64,000 bases of DNA. Source: Hominimerdicola alba. GTDB lineage: Bacteria; Bacillota; Clostridia; Oscillospirales; Ruminococcaceae. The translations under genes and the position numbers were made by a program. The stretch lies in the NCBI RefSeq assembly GCF_900112155.1, contig NZ_FOKQ01000011.1, positions 45,060 through 109,059 of the forward strand, read 5' to 3'. The notes beneath the pieces were generated by a model. The model was given only the letters and a program-made list of their open reading frames with translations, did no database searches and was not told where the DNA came from. Of this stretch, positions 14,523-21,827 are shown piece by piece (position 1 is the stretch's first letter; every line of letters begins with the position of its first letter).

Positions 14523-15908
14523 ATGGCATTTGAAGGATTGAGCGAAAAGCTTGGCGGCGTTTTCAAAAAGCTGAAAGGCAGAGGAAAACTGACCGAAGCC
14601 GACGTTAAGGAGGCTATGAAAGAGGTCAAGATGGCTCTGCTGGAGGCGGACGTAAGCTATAAGGTAGTCAAGGATTTCGTGGCTAACGTTACGGAGAGAA
14701 GTGTCGGCGAGGACGTTCTGAAGAGCCTTACTCCCGCACAGCAGGTAATAAAGATAGTTAACGAGGAGCTTGTCAAGCTGATGGGCGAGGCAAACTCAAA
14801 GATAAATTTCCCAAGCAAACCGCCCTGTGTTATCATGATGTGCGGCTTGCAGGGTTCGGGTAAGACCACCCATGCAGCAAAGCTGGCTAAGATGTTCAAG
14901 CGTCAGGGCAGCAGACCTCTGCTGATAGCAGCGGACGTTTACAGACCTGCGGCTATAGATCAGCTGAAGATAGTGGCTGAAAAGGCGGAAGTACCCGTGT
15001 TTGAGATGGGTCAGATAGACCCCCGCAAGATAGTCAAGGAAGGTCTTAAACAGGCTAAGGACTACGGCAATGATCTTGTTATCATAGATACTGCGGGTCG
15101 TCTGCACATCGATGAAGAGCTGATGGACGAGCTGAAGGACATCAAGAAGATCGCAGAGCCCAACGAGATAATGCTGGTTGTGGATGCGATGATCGGTCAG
15201 GATGCTGTCAAGGTAGCTTCAAGCTTTGATGAAGCACTGGGCATCGATTCCGTTATACTGACCAAGCTCGATTCCGATACAAGAGGCGGTGCGGCGCTGT
15301 CCGTACTTGCTGTTACAGGTAAGCCTATCAAGTTCGTGGGTATGGGCGAAAAGCTTGACGAGTTCGAGCCTTTCCACCCCGAGAGAATGGCTTCGAGAAT
15401 ACTGGGCATGGGCGATATGCTCACCCTTATCGAAAAGGCGAGCCAGACGGTGGATGAAGAGGAAGCCGAGAAGCTTGCGAAGAAGATGCAGGAAGAGGGC
15501 TTTGACCTCGATGACCTGCTGGAACAGATGAAGCAGATCCACAAGATGGGCAGTATAAAGAACATCATCTCGATGCTGCCGGGTGCAAATAAAGTATCCG
15601 ATGAGGATCTGGAAATGGGCGAGGCTGCGCTGAAAAAGACCGAGGCTATCATACATTCGATGACCAAGGCAGAGCGCAAGAAGCCCGCGATAATCGACCC
15701 CAAGCGTAAAAGACGTATCGCTGCGGGCAGCGGCACACAGGTATCTGATGTAAATCAGCTGCTGAAACAGTATGACGATATGAAGAAGATGATGAAGCAG
15801 TTTGGTATCGGCGGCGGTATGCTGCACGGCAAGAGCGCAAGACGCAAGAGAGCTGCACTTCTGAAAGGTCTGGGCGCAGGAAAGAATTCTCCTAAGCAGC
15901 AGGGCTGA
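14523..15908 (+). CDS. ffh: Signal recognition particle protein Ffh (SRP54)
   Basis: 461 aa GTPase that binds signal sequences of nascent membrane proteins together with 4.5S/scRNA and docks on FtsY. The N domain (EGLSEKLGGVFKKLKGRGKL) is followed by the G domain with MCGLQGSGKTT, IIDTAGRLHIDE, LTKLDSDTRGGAAL and GMGEKLDEFEPF. The methionine-rich M domain (about residues 300-445) ends with GGGMLHGKSARRKRA. Length is normal. A TAGGGAGGCAGACTT-like ribosome site sets the start. Neighbours ylxM and rpsP are the usual ones. Confidence 0.97.
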   Translation: MAFEGLSEKLGGVFKKLKGRGKLTEADVKEAMKEVKMALLEADVSYKVVKDFVANVTERSVGEDVLKSLTPAQQVIKIVNEELVKLMGEANSKINFPSKPPCVIMMCGLQGSGKTTHAAKLAKMFKRQGSRPLLIAADVYRPAAIDQLKIVAEKAEVPVFEMGQIDPRKIVKEGLKQAKDYGNDLVIIDTAGRLHIDEELMDELKDIKKIAEPNEIMLVVDAMIGQDAVKVASSFDEALGIDSVILTKLDSDTRGGAALSVLAVTGKPIKFVGMGEKLDEFEPFHPERMASRILGMGDMLTLIEKASQTVDEEEAEKLAKKMQEEGFDLDDLLEQMKQIHKMGSIKNIISMLPGANKVSDEDLEMGEAALKKTEAIIHSMTKAERKKPAIIDPKRKRRIAAGSGTQVSDVNQLLKQYDDMKKMMKQFGIGGGMLHGKSARRKRAALLKGLGAGKNSPKQQG

Positions 15909-15919
15909 ACCCGGGTGGA

Positions 15920-16132
15920 ATGAGAGAAGCTTCAGGCGGGCTGTGTATTATCGCAGTTGGTTTGTTCATTTTGATTTTTGCCATTAAGGGTGATAAATGG
16001 TTTGACCGCACAGATGGCAGAAAACCGATGTTTATATCACGGCTTGGCAGAGATGGTTCGCGTATGTTTTATGCGGCATTAGGCTTGATGAGTATACTCG
16101 TGGGCATACTGATGATAGTAATATTAGTATGA
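15920..16132 (+). CDS. Imm17-like small membrane protein (first of pair)
   Basis: 70 aa with two hydrophobic helices (GLCIIAVGLFILIFAI; AALGLMSILVGILMIVILV) around a conserved polar core, KGDKWFDRTDGRKPMF and RLGRDGSRMFY. The same core (DYDWYMDSRKARF, RILGRDGARKFY) is in the next gene, so the two are tandem duplicates. The pattern fits Imm17, predicted membrane immunity proteins of polymorphic toxin systems. No toxin is nearby. The insertion of this pair between ffh and rpsP, which usually adjoin or are separated by housekeeping genes, is unusual. Start ATG at 15920, 11 bp after the ffh stop. Confidence 0.6.
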   Translation: MREASGGLCIIAVGLFILIFAIKGDKWFDRTDGRKPMFISRLGRDGSRMFYAALGLMSILVGILMIVILV

Positions 16133-16166
16133 TGTCTGATGTCCGATGTATGGCGGAGGTTAGGAT

Positions 16167-16370
16167 ATGAGCGATCCTTTGATGGCTTTGCTGATCATAT
16201 TGGCAGGCGGTTTCTCAATATTCTGTGCTTACAAGGACTATGACTGGTACATGGACAGCCGCAAGGCGCGGTTCTGGGTAAGGATACTCGGCAGGGACGG
16301 CGCAAGAAAGTTCTATATCGGAATCGGCGTGTTCCTCGTATTGATAGGTGTTGTAACATTGTTTGTTTGA
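16167..16370 (+). CDS. Imm17-family small membrane protein (second of pair)
   Basis: 67 aa, preceded by GGCGGAGGTTAGGAT. Two membrane helices (ALLIILAGGFSIFCA; IGIGVFLVLIGVVTLFV) flank the Imm17 core YKDYDWYMDSRKARFWVRIL and GRDGARKFY. It fits the family better than its neighbour. Imm17 proteins are predicted to protect against contact-dependent or polymorphic toxins. Here the gene may be an orphan immunity gene or a house-keeping membrane protein of the same fold. It is in line with the ribosomal operon and 69 bp before rpsP. Confidence 0.65.
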   Translation: MSDPLMALLIILAGGFSIFCAYKDYDWYMDSRKARFWVRILGRDGARKFYIGIGVFLVLIGVVTLFV

Positions 16371-16438
16371 ATTTAAGTTTTCAATGCGGAGTTCCCCGCT
16401 TTGATATATTTAAGGAAAGTTTATGGAGGTGAATACAA

Positions 16439-16681
16439 ATGGCAGTTAAGATCAGACTGAGAAGAATGGGTGCTAAGAAGGCTCCTTTCTACAGACTTGT
16501 TGTTGCTGACTCCAGATATCCCAGAGATGGCAGATTTATCGAGGAGCTGGGTTACTATGATCCTACCAAGGAGCCTTCCCTGGTTAAGGTTGACGACGAG
16601 AAGGTAAAGAGCTGGATCGCTAAGGGCGCACAGCCTACCGATACAGTAAAGGCAATTCTGAAGAAGAACGGCACACTGTAA
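16439..16681 (+). CDS. rpsP: Ribosomal protein S16
   Basis: 80 aa, full length. It begins [19 protein letters not shown] and contains the family pattern [23 protein letters not shown] component of the 30S subunit needed for its assembly. A strong site (TATGGAGGTGAATACAA) precedes the ATG. It sits between the Imm17-like pair and khpA, as in the common ffh-rpsP-khpA order. Confidence 0.98.
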   Translation: MAVKIRLRRMGAKKAPFYRLVVADSRYPRDGRFIEELGYYDPTKEPSLVKVDDEKVKSWIAKGAQPTDTVKAILKKNGTL

Positions 16682-16715
16682 TATACGAGCCGAAAGCTTT
16701 GTATAAAGATCCGAT

Positions 16716-16750
16716 CGGTAAGGTAAACGTATCCCGCATCTGCCTTACCG
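16716..16750 (+). promoter_or_regulatory. Intergenic hairpin between rpsP and khpA
   Basis: CGGTAAGG / CCTTACCG arms with a 19-base loop, 35 bp downstream of rpsP. No T-run follows, so it is not a classical terminator. It could be a processing or stability element. Confidence 0.4.
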
Positions 16751-16782
16751 ATAACTTTTGCGGGAGGTAAAGGAGCTTTACT

Positions 16783-17016
16783 ATGGAAGATTTACTGAAA
16801 ACTATCGTCAGCGATCTGGTCGAAGACAAGACAGCTGTTGAAGTATCTGCTGATGAACCCAACGATGAGGGCGTTATCGTATATCATCTGCACGTTGCGG
16901 CTGATGATATGGGCAGAGTTATAGGCAAGCAGGGCAGGATCGCTAAGGCTATCCGCGTTGTTATGAGAGCGGCTGCTTCTCGTTCCGGTCAGAAGATCAT
17001 GGTCGAGATAGACTGA
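16783..17016 (+). CDS. khpA: KH-domain RNA-binding protein KhpA (YlqC)
   Basis: 77 aa, almost entirely one KH domain, with the GxxG loop in RVIGKQGRIAKAIRVVMRAAA. KhpA partners KhpB/Jag as an RNA chaperone that affects cell division and elongation in Firmicutes. The start follows GCGGGAGGTAAAGGAGC. It is the last gene of the ylxM-ffh-rpsP group before a terminator. Confidence 0.93.
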   Translation: MEDLLKTIVSDLVEDKTAVEVSADEPNDEGVIVYHLHVAADDMGRVIGKQGRIAKAIRVVMRAAASRSGQKIMVEID

Positions 17017-17045
17017 ATCGCGGGCGCGGTAATATATGATTTTCA

Positions 17046-17086
17046 GCACTTTTGTCATTATATGGCAGAAGTGCATTTTATTTTCT
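17046..17086 (+). terminator. Terminator after khpA
   Basis: A hairpin with GCACTT / AAGTGC arms is followed by ATTTTATTTTC. The next about 60 bases hold a low-complexity stretch of GTGAATAATGAA-like words. Confidence 0.6.
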
Positions 17087-17220
17087 TGGTTCGGTTTATG
17101 CTCCCGCTCAGTGAATAATGAATAGTGAATAATGAAAAATGAATAATGTAAGATGTCGCCTTCGGCGATCGATTTTTTGGGAGGATGCGACCGCATACGG
17201 TGGTATGACTTGGTAAGTAC

Positions 17221-17249
17221 TTGTAATCATACGCGTAATATGATATAAT
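17221..17249 (+). promoter_or_regulatory. Promoter of the double-HTH regulator gene
   Basis: TTGTAA-17-TATAAT, 43 bp upstream of the start codon. Confidence 0.6.
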
Positions 17250-17291
17250 GTCTGTATGTTTATGTAAGTCTAAAAGAAAGGATCACGGCAG

Positions 17292-18665
17292 ATGTTAAGT
17301 AAGAAAGTGGCTTTCCTGCTGAAAAAGCTGGACGTTGAAAACAGCGTGATCGCGGGATATGCGGGGTGCGGTCCTGCGAATTTTTGCAGGCTCAGGAGCG
17401 GTTCCAGAAATTACACAGGCAAAAGCACCACCGTCAAAAAATTTGTCGAGGGTGTTTACTACTACTGCTGTGATAACAGCAGGCTGAGTGAGCTTTGCAG
17501 TATTATCAAATGTGCGGATATCACCGAGGATAAGATCATTTCTGCCCTGACGGTATGGCTTTTCGATGGCAAGGACACGCCTGCGGATACCGACGAAAGA
17601 CCCGATAGCAATGTTTTCGGGAACAAGCTGTGCAGTCTTATGGATATCGCCGAGCTTTCTAATAAGGAACTCAGCAGCATGATAGGTGTTGACCCATCTT
17701 ATATCAGCCGTATGCGCAGCGGCGAGAGAGTACCTCTCAGAAGCACGGGACTGTTGATGAAGCTGTGTTCTGCTATTGCCGAGAGCATTGACAGTGAGTA
17801 TAAGGTAAATCAGCTGAAAGAGCTTATTGGAACAAAAGACGAAGAAGTCGAAAACGAGCGCTCCGAGCAGATATTCATGTGGCTGAGCAGCAGGGATATG
17901 CCCGCGAATATGCAGTCAGTCAAGTGGCTCATCAAGATGATAAATGATATTCCCGATGTGCAGGAGAAGTACGATATGCCCGAGGTTCCGCCTTACGAAA
18001 TAAAGTCTGAGTACTACGGCGCCGGCGGACTTCAGCAGTGCTGCGCACGCTTTCTTGATAACATCATCAAAAACAACAGCCCTGAGATACTTCTGTATTC
18101 AGATATCAACATCGACTGGCTGACATGGGATTACGGTTCTCTGTGGATAAATCTGATGAAAATCTGTTTCAACTGCGGTACACGCATTAAAATAATCCAC
18201 AGCATCGACCGCAGTGTGCACGAGATGATCGAGGCTATCATCAGCTGGCTGCCGCTTTATGTTCTGGGGCAGATAGAGCCTTATTATTCCACAAGCCCTG
18301 TGGGCGGAAGATTCGCCTGCTCCATCATCATTGACCCTAATAACGCCTGCATACAAAGCTACGGCGTAAGGGATACGGCGGCTGAATCGGAATACGCCTA
18401 TATAACCAAGGAAAAAGGTATCGAGCGTAATATCCGTGTGTTTGACGCTCTGCTTAGCAAGTGCAAGCCGCTTATGGAGATAGCAGACCCGATAACGCCC
18501 TCGGAAAATGCCGAGGTATGTGAGTACGGAAAAGTGCAGCTGTGCTTCGAGGACGACCGCGTGTACATGAATAAACTGTCCTCCCCCGCCCGCTCATTCA
18601 CCTTTACCTACGAACCCATGAAACAAGCATTCCGCAGCTTCGCTAACTGCAAAAGCGAACTGTAA
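17292..18665 (+). CDS. Putative regulator with two XRE-like HTH domains and an unknown sensor domain
   Basis: 457 aa. Two Cro/C1-type HTHs are recognisable and similar to each other: residues about 5-40 (LLKKLDVENSVIAGYAGCGP, then NFCRLRSGSR) and about 118-155 (MDIAELSNKELSSMIGVDPS, then YISRMRSGER). Downstream is a region of about 250 residues with no recognised family (EILLYSDINIDWLTWDYG; IKIIHSIDRSVHEMIEAII; GQIEPYYSTSPVGGRF). It is rich in aromatic residues and cysteines and could bind a ligand. The gene stands alone behind its own promoter. No terminator was seen before the downstream GTPase gene 80 bp away, so read-through is possible. Confidence 0.65.
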   Translation: MLSKKVAFLLKKLDVENSVIAGYAGCGPANFCRLRSGSRNYTGKSTTVKKFVEGVYYYCCDNSRLSELCSIIKCADITEDKIISALTVWLFDGKDTPADTDERPDSNVFGNKLCSLMDIAELSNKELSSMIGVDPSYISRMRSGERVPLRSTGLLMKLCSAIAESIDSEYKVNQLKELIGTKDEEVENERSEQIFMWLSSRDMPANMQSVKWLIKMINDIPDVQEKYDMPEVPPYEIKSEYYGAGGLQQCCARFLDNIIKNNSPEILLYSDINIDWLTWDYGSLWINLMKICFNCGTRIKIIHSIDRSVHEMIEAIISWLPLYVLGQIEPYYSTSPVGGRFACSIIIDPNNACIQSYGVRDTAAESEYAYITKEKGIERNIRVFDALLSKCKPLMEIADPITPSENAEVCEYGKVQLCFEDDRVYMNKLSSPARSFTFTYEPMKQAFRSFANCKSEL

Positions 18666-18746
18666 ACAGCTCCGCAGTCCATTTGATAAATATTTGTTTG
18701 CGGCAAAAGAGAACGTGATATGGAAAGACAAGGTTGGTATAATAAT

Positions 18747-21323
18747 ATGAACAGAAAAGCAGTAATAGGAATACTTGCGCACGTTGACTCTGGCAAGACT
18801 ACGCTTTCGGAGGCTATGCTCTATAAAAGCGGGGCTATCCGCAAGCTGGGTCGTGTCGATCACAAGGACGCATTTCTTGATAATAACCCCATTGAGCGTG
18901 ACAGGGGTATAACAATATTCTCAAAGCAGGCGGTCTTTGAGTACGGCGGTGTGGGATTCACTTTGCTGGATACTCCCGGGCACGTTGATTTCTCGGGGGA
19001 GACCGAGCGAACTCTGCGTGTGATAGATGCGGCTATACTGGTTATAAGCGGCACCGACGGCGTTCAGCCACATACAAAAACTCTGGCGCGGCTGCTGGAA
19101 AGGTACGATATCCCCACTTTCATCTTCGTGAACAAGATGGACATGGACGGCGCGAGAAAGGATTTCGTCATGAATTCCGTGACTGCCGCCATGGGAGAAA
19201 GGTGCGTTTCCTTTGCACAGCCCGCCGATGAACTGACGGAAGCGCTATCCCTCTGCACTGAAGAAATGATGGAAGAATATCTGGAAAAGGGTAAAATTTC
19301 GGACAGCAATATAATTTCTGCCATAGCACAGAGACATCTGATACCGGTATGCTTCGGCTCTGCACTGAGATTGGAGGGCATAGAAGCTCTGCTTGACTGC
19401 ATTTCAAAGTATATCCCTCTGCCCGAGGAAAATGCCGAATTCGGTGCTAAAGTCTACAAGATCACCGAGGACAACGGCGCGAAGCTAACCCACATGAAGA
19501 TCACAGGCGGAAGTCTTGCCGTCCGCGATGTGCTGACCTACACCGATCGCGAGGGCGAGGAAGTCAGCGAAAAGGTGGGCAGGATAAGGGTGTACAGCGG
19601 TGAAAAAGCCCGCAACGCCGAGGTTGTTGTTCAGGGTGAAGTCTGCGCTGTGCCCGCACTTACGGCGACTTTCGCAGGTCAGGGTCTGGGGTTTGAGCCC
19701 ACCGACACCGAGCAGATACTCGAGCCTGTGCTGACCTACCGTGTTATCGCGCCAAAGGAAGTTGACGAGCACACGCTTCTCAGCAGGCTGCGTATCCTTG
19801 AAGATGAAGACCCCACCATGGCGGTGAACTATAACGAGCAGCTTCACGAGGTGACAGCGGCGCTGATGGGTGAAGTTCAGGCGGAAGTCCTGAAACGCAT
19901 CGTCAGCGAGCGTTTTGGCATGGAGATAGAGCTGAGTGAGGGACGGATAGCGTATCGCGAAACTATTGTCGAGCCGATCGACGGAGCAGGTCACTTTGAG
20001 CCCCTGCGCCACTATGCGGAAGTCCATCTTCGCCTTGAACCCCTGCCCCGCGGCAGCGGACTGGAATTTGACAGCGATTGCAGCGAGGATATCCTCAGCC
20101 GCAACTGGCAGCGACTTATCCTGACCCACCTGAAAGAGAAGACCCACCGCGGCGTGCTGACCTGTTCGCCCATAACCGATATGCGCATCACCCTGACTGC
20201 GGGGCGGGCGCACCTGAAACACACCGAGGGCGGCGATTTTCGTCAGGCGACTTACCGCGCTGTAAGGCAGGGCCTGCGCAAGGCGAAAAGCATTCTGCTG
20301 GAACCATGGTATGCTTATAGACTGGAGATACCTGCCGCAAACGTGGGCAGAGCTCTCACCGACCTTGACCGCATGGGCGCACACGCCGAGCCCCCCGAGA
20401 CCGACGGCGAAACTGCGGTGCTGACAGGCACTGCTCCTGTGTCGAAACTTCGGTTCTATCACACCGATGTGGCGGGCTACACAAAGGGTCTTGGCAGGTT
20501 AAGCTGTCGGGCGGCGGGCTATGATGTCTGTCTTGATGCCGATGAAGTCATCGCCGAGATAGCCTACGACCCAGACAAGGATACTCATAACTACGCGGAT
20601 TCCGTCTTCTGCTCCCACGGTGCGGGTCACGTTGTGCCCTGGAATGAAGCCGACGAGCAGATGCACGTCAGCCCCGAAACGGGCAGGCGGCAGTATCAGC
20701 AGGCTGAAGAAGTCCGCACCCGCGCGGCTGATTTTGTACGCCGAGCAGTTGAGGACGAGGAACTTATGGCGATATTCGAGCGCACCTACGGCTCCATAAA
20801 CCGCAAAAAGCGGGATGCTATGCGCACTCCCAAGGAAGTCACGAAGACAAAGTCCAAGCCCAGACCTGTCCCCACGGGTCCCGAATACCTGCTGGTTGAC
20901 GGCTACAACATAATTTTCGCATGGGACGACCTGAAAAAGCTGGCGGCTGAAAATCTCGACCTTGCCAGAAGTACGCTGATAAACCGTCTTAGCAGTTTTC
21001 AGGGCTGTCGGGGCTGTGAGCTTATAATAGTTTTCGATGCCTACCGCGTTAAAGAGCCCGAGCATATCGACAAGGCGGGGAGCGTCAGCGTGGTATATAC
21101 CAAGGAGGCAGAGACCGCCGACACCTACATCGAGCGCACGGCTCATCAGCTGGCTAAGGAGCACCGAGTTACGGTGGCGACTTCCGACGGGCTTGAACAG
21201 GTGATAATCATGGGCTCGGGGGCGAGAAGAATGTCTGCCAGCGACCTTAAACACGATGTAGAGACCGCAGAAAGGGCTGTCAGGGACTATATCGAGAAGC
21301 TCAACCGCAGGAAACTGAAATGA
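18747..21323 (+). CDS. TetM-like translational GTPase fused to a YacP/Rae1-type NYN nuclease domain
   Basis: 858 aa from the ATG at 18747 (AAGGTTGG upstream); an in-frame ATG at 18720 would add nine residues. Residues 1-650 follow the EF-G/Tet(M) ribosomal-protection plan: G1 AHVDSGKTT, switch GITIFSKQ, G3 DTPGHVDF, G4 NKMDMDG, then EF-G-like domains II-V (GAGHFEPLRHYAEVHLRLEP; FYHTDVAGYTKGLG). After a basic linker (RTPKEVTKTKSKPRP), residues about 713-858 are an NYN domain with acidic positions in LLVDGYNIIFAW, IIVFDAY, AETADTYIE and TVATSDG. This matches YacP, known in Bacillus as Rae1, a ribosome A-site mRNA endonuclease. The fusion implies GTP-dependent delivery of a nuclease to ribosomes (inference). 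A role in tetracycline resistance is not shown. Confidence 0.85.
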   Translation: MNRKAVIGILAHVDSGKTTLSEAMLYKSGAIRKLGRVDHKDAFLDNNPIERDRGITIFSKQAVFEYGGVGFTLLDTPGHVDFSGETERTLRVIDAAILVISGTDGVQPHTKTLARLLERYDIPTFIFVNKMDMDGARKDFVMNSVTAAMGERCVSFAQPADELTEALSLCTEEMMEEYLEKGKISDSNIISAIAQRHLIPVCFGSALRLEGIEALLDCISKYIPLPEENAEFGAKVYKITEDNGAKLTHMKITGGSLAVRDVLTYTDREGEEVSEKVGRIRVYSGEKARNAEVVVQGEVCAVPALTATFAGQGLGFEPTDTEQILEPVLTYRVIAPKEVDEHTLLSRLRILEDEDPTMAVNYNEQLHEVTAALMGEVQAEVLKRIVSERFGMEIELSEGRIAYRETIVEPIDGAGHFEPLRHYAEVHLRLEPLPRGSGLEFDSDCSEDILSRNWQRLILTHLKEKTHRGVLTCSPITDMRITLTAGRAHLKHTEGGDFRQATYRAVRQGLRKAKSILLEPWYAYRLEIPAANVGRALTDLDRMGAHAEPPETDGETAVLTGTAPVSKLRFYHTDVAGYTKGLGRLSCRAAGYDVCLDADEVIAEIAYDPDKDTHNYADSVFCSHGAGHVVPWNEADEQMHVSPETGRRQYQQAEEVRTRAADFVRRAVEDEELMAIFERTYGSINRKKRDAMRTPKEVTKTKSKPRPVPTGPEYLLVDGYNIIFAWDDLKKLAAENLDLARSTLINRLSSFQGCRGCELIIVFDAYRVKEPEHIDKAGSVSVVYTKEAETADTYIERTAHQLAKEHRVTVATSDGLEQVIIMGSGARRMSASDLKHDVETAERAVRDYIEKLNRRKLK

Positions 21324-21381
21324 CTTATATGTTTTTTTCGCTGATACGCCGCACTTAAAGGAATATAACGAAAGTTTGGTG

Positions 21382-21480
21382 GGTTTCTATTCCCCGCCGC
21401 AGGCGAGGAATAGAAACCGCCAGTATGATATATCCATTTCGATCTGGCATTTTAGCAGTGTGGTAAATGGATAGCCATAA
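21382..21480. repeat. Dispersed double-hairpin element, copy 2
   Basis: The first stem is 17 bp with one mismatch (21382-21398 with 21402-21418, loop GCA). The second hairpin has TATCCATTT / AAATGGATA arms (from 21431), followed by GCCATAAT. Same layout as the copies at 9898 and 46167. Confidence 0.75.
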
Positions 21481-21567
21481 TAAATATTTGTTAGAAGATT
21501 CATTTGTTAACAAAACGTTTACAATCATCTAGTCACTTTGGGTGATGTGCGTCGGGTCAAAATGGTA

Positions 21568-21713
21568 TATAATACATACATAAGATACAGAGAACACAAA
21601 ACACTCCGTATCGAACTTAATTTTGACATTACCACTTTTAACCCGACTTTATAAAAAACAACAAGATCAAGCTCAAAGGTTTTGGCCAAGGACCTCTGAG
21701 CTTGGTTTTGTTT
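21568..21713 (+). ncRNA. Possible small RNA gene in the 21.3-21.8 kb gap
   Basis: A TATAAT box at 21568-21573 is followed about 90 bases later by a hairpin (ACAAGATCAAGCTCA pairing with TGAGCTTGGTTTTGT) and a T-rich end near 21712. No convincing ORF lies between. The -35 box is poor, so this is tentative. Upstream, AAAACGTTTACAA and GGTGATGTG recur in front of the ECF sigma gene (53985-54022). Confidence 0.3.
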
Positions 21714-21755
21714 TATATGGACTTTTTTGCCGAAAACGCAATTCTTCACAAAATA

Positions 21756-21814
21756 CCAAAGAGGGGAGCTATAGTCAACCTTTTCGCGAAAATCTTGACC
21801 CAAAACTCCCCTCT
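21756..21814 (-). terminator. Long hairpin downstream of the CAP-dockerin gene
   Basis: The arms AAAGAGGGGAG and CTCCCCTCTTT enclose about 35 bases just past the stop codon of the minus-strand gene. Probably a terminator or 3'-end structure. Confidence 0.5.
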
Positions 21815-21827
21815 TTTGCAGTTCCCG

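Noticed and set aside
15920..16370. Toxin-immunity locus
   Set aside because: No toxin-like gene is present between ffh and rpsP or nearby; only Imm17-like proteins are seen.
17100..17150. Repeated GTGAATAATGAA words as a regulatory repeat
   Set aside because: This low-complexity type occurs widely in intergenic DNA and shows no symmetry, spacing or placement that supports a function.
20078..20462. Frames opposite or within the GTPase-nuclease gene (such as 19485-20462 minus)
   Set aside because: Shadows of a long, well-supported gene in GC-richer sequence; no ribosome sites or recognisable domains.
18747..21323. Calling this gene a tetracycline resistance determinant
   Set aside because: It resembles Tet(M) in fold, but the C-terminal nuclease domain and the housekeeping-like context indicate a different family; resistance cannot be inferred.
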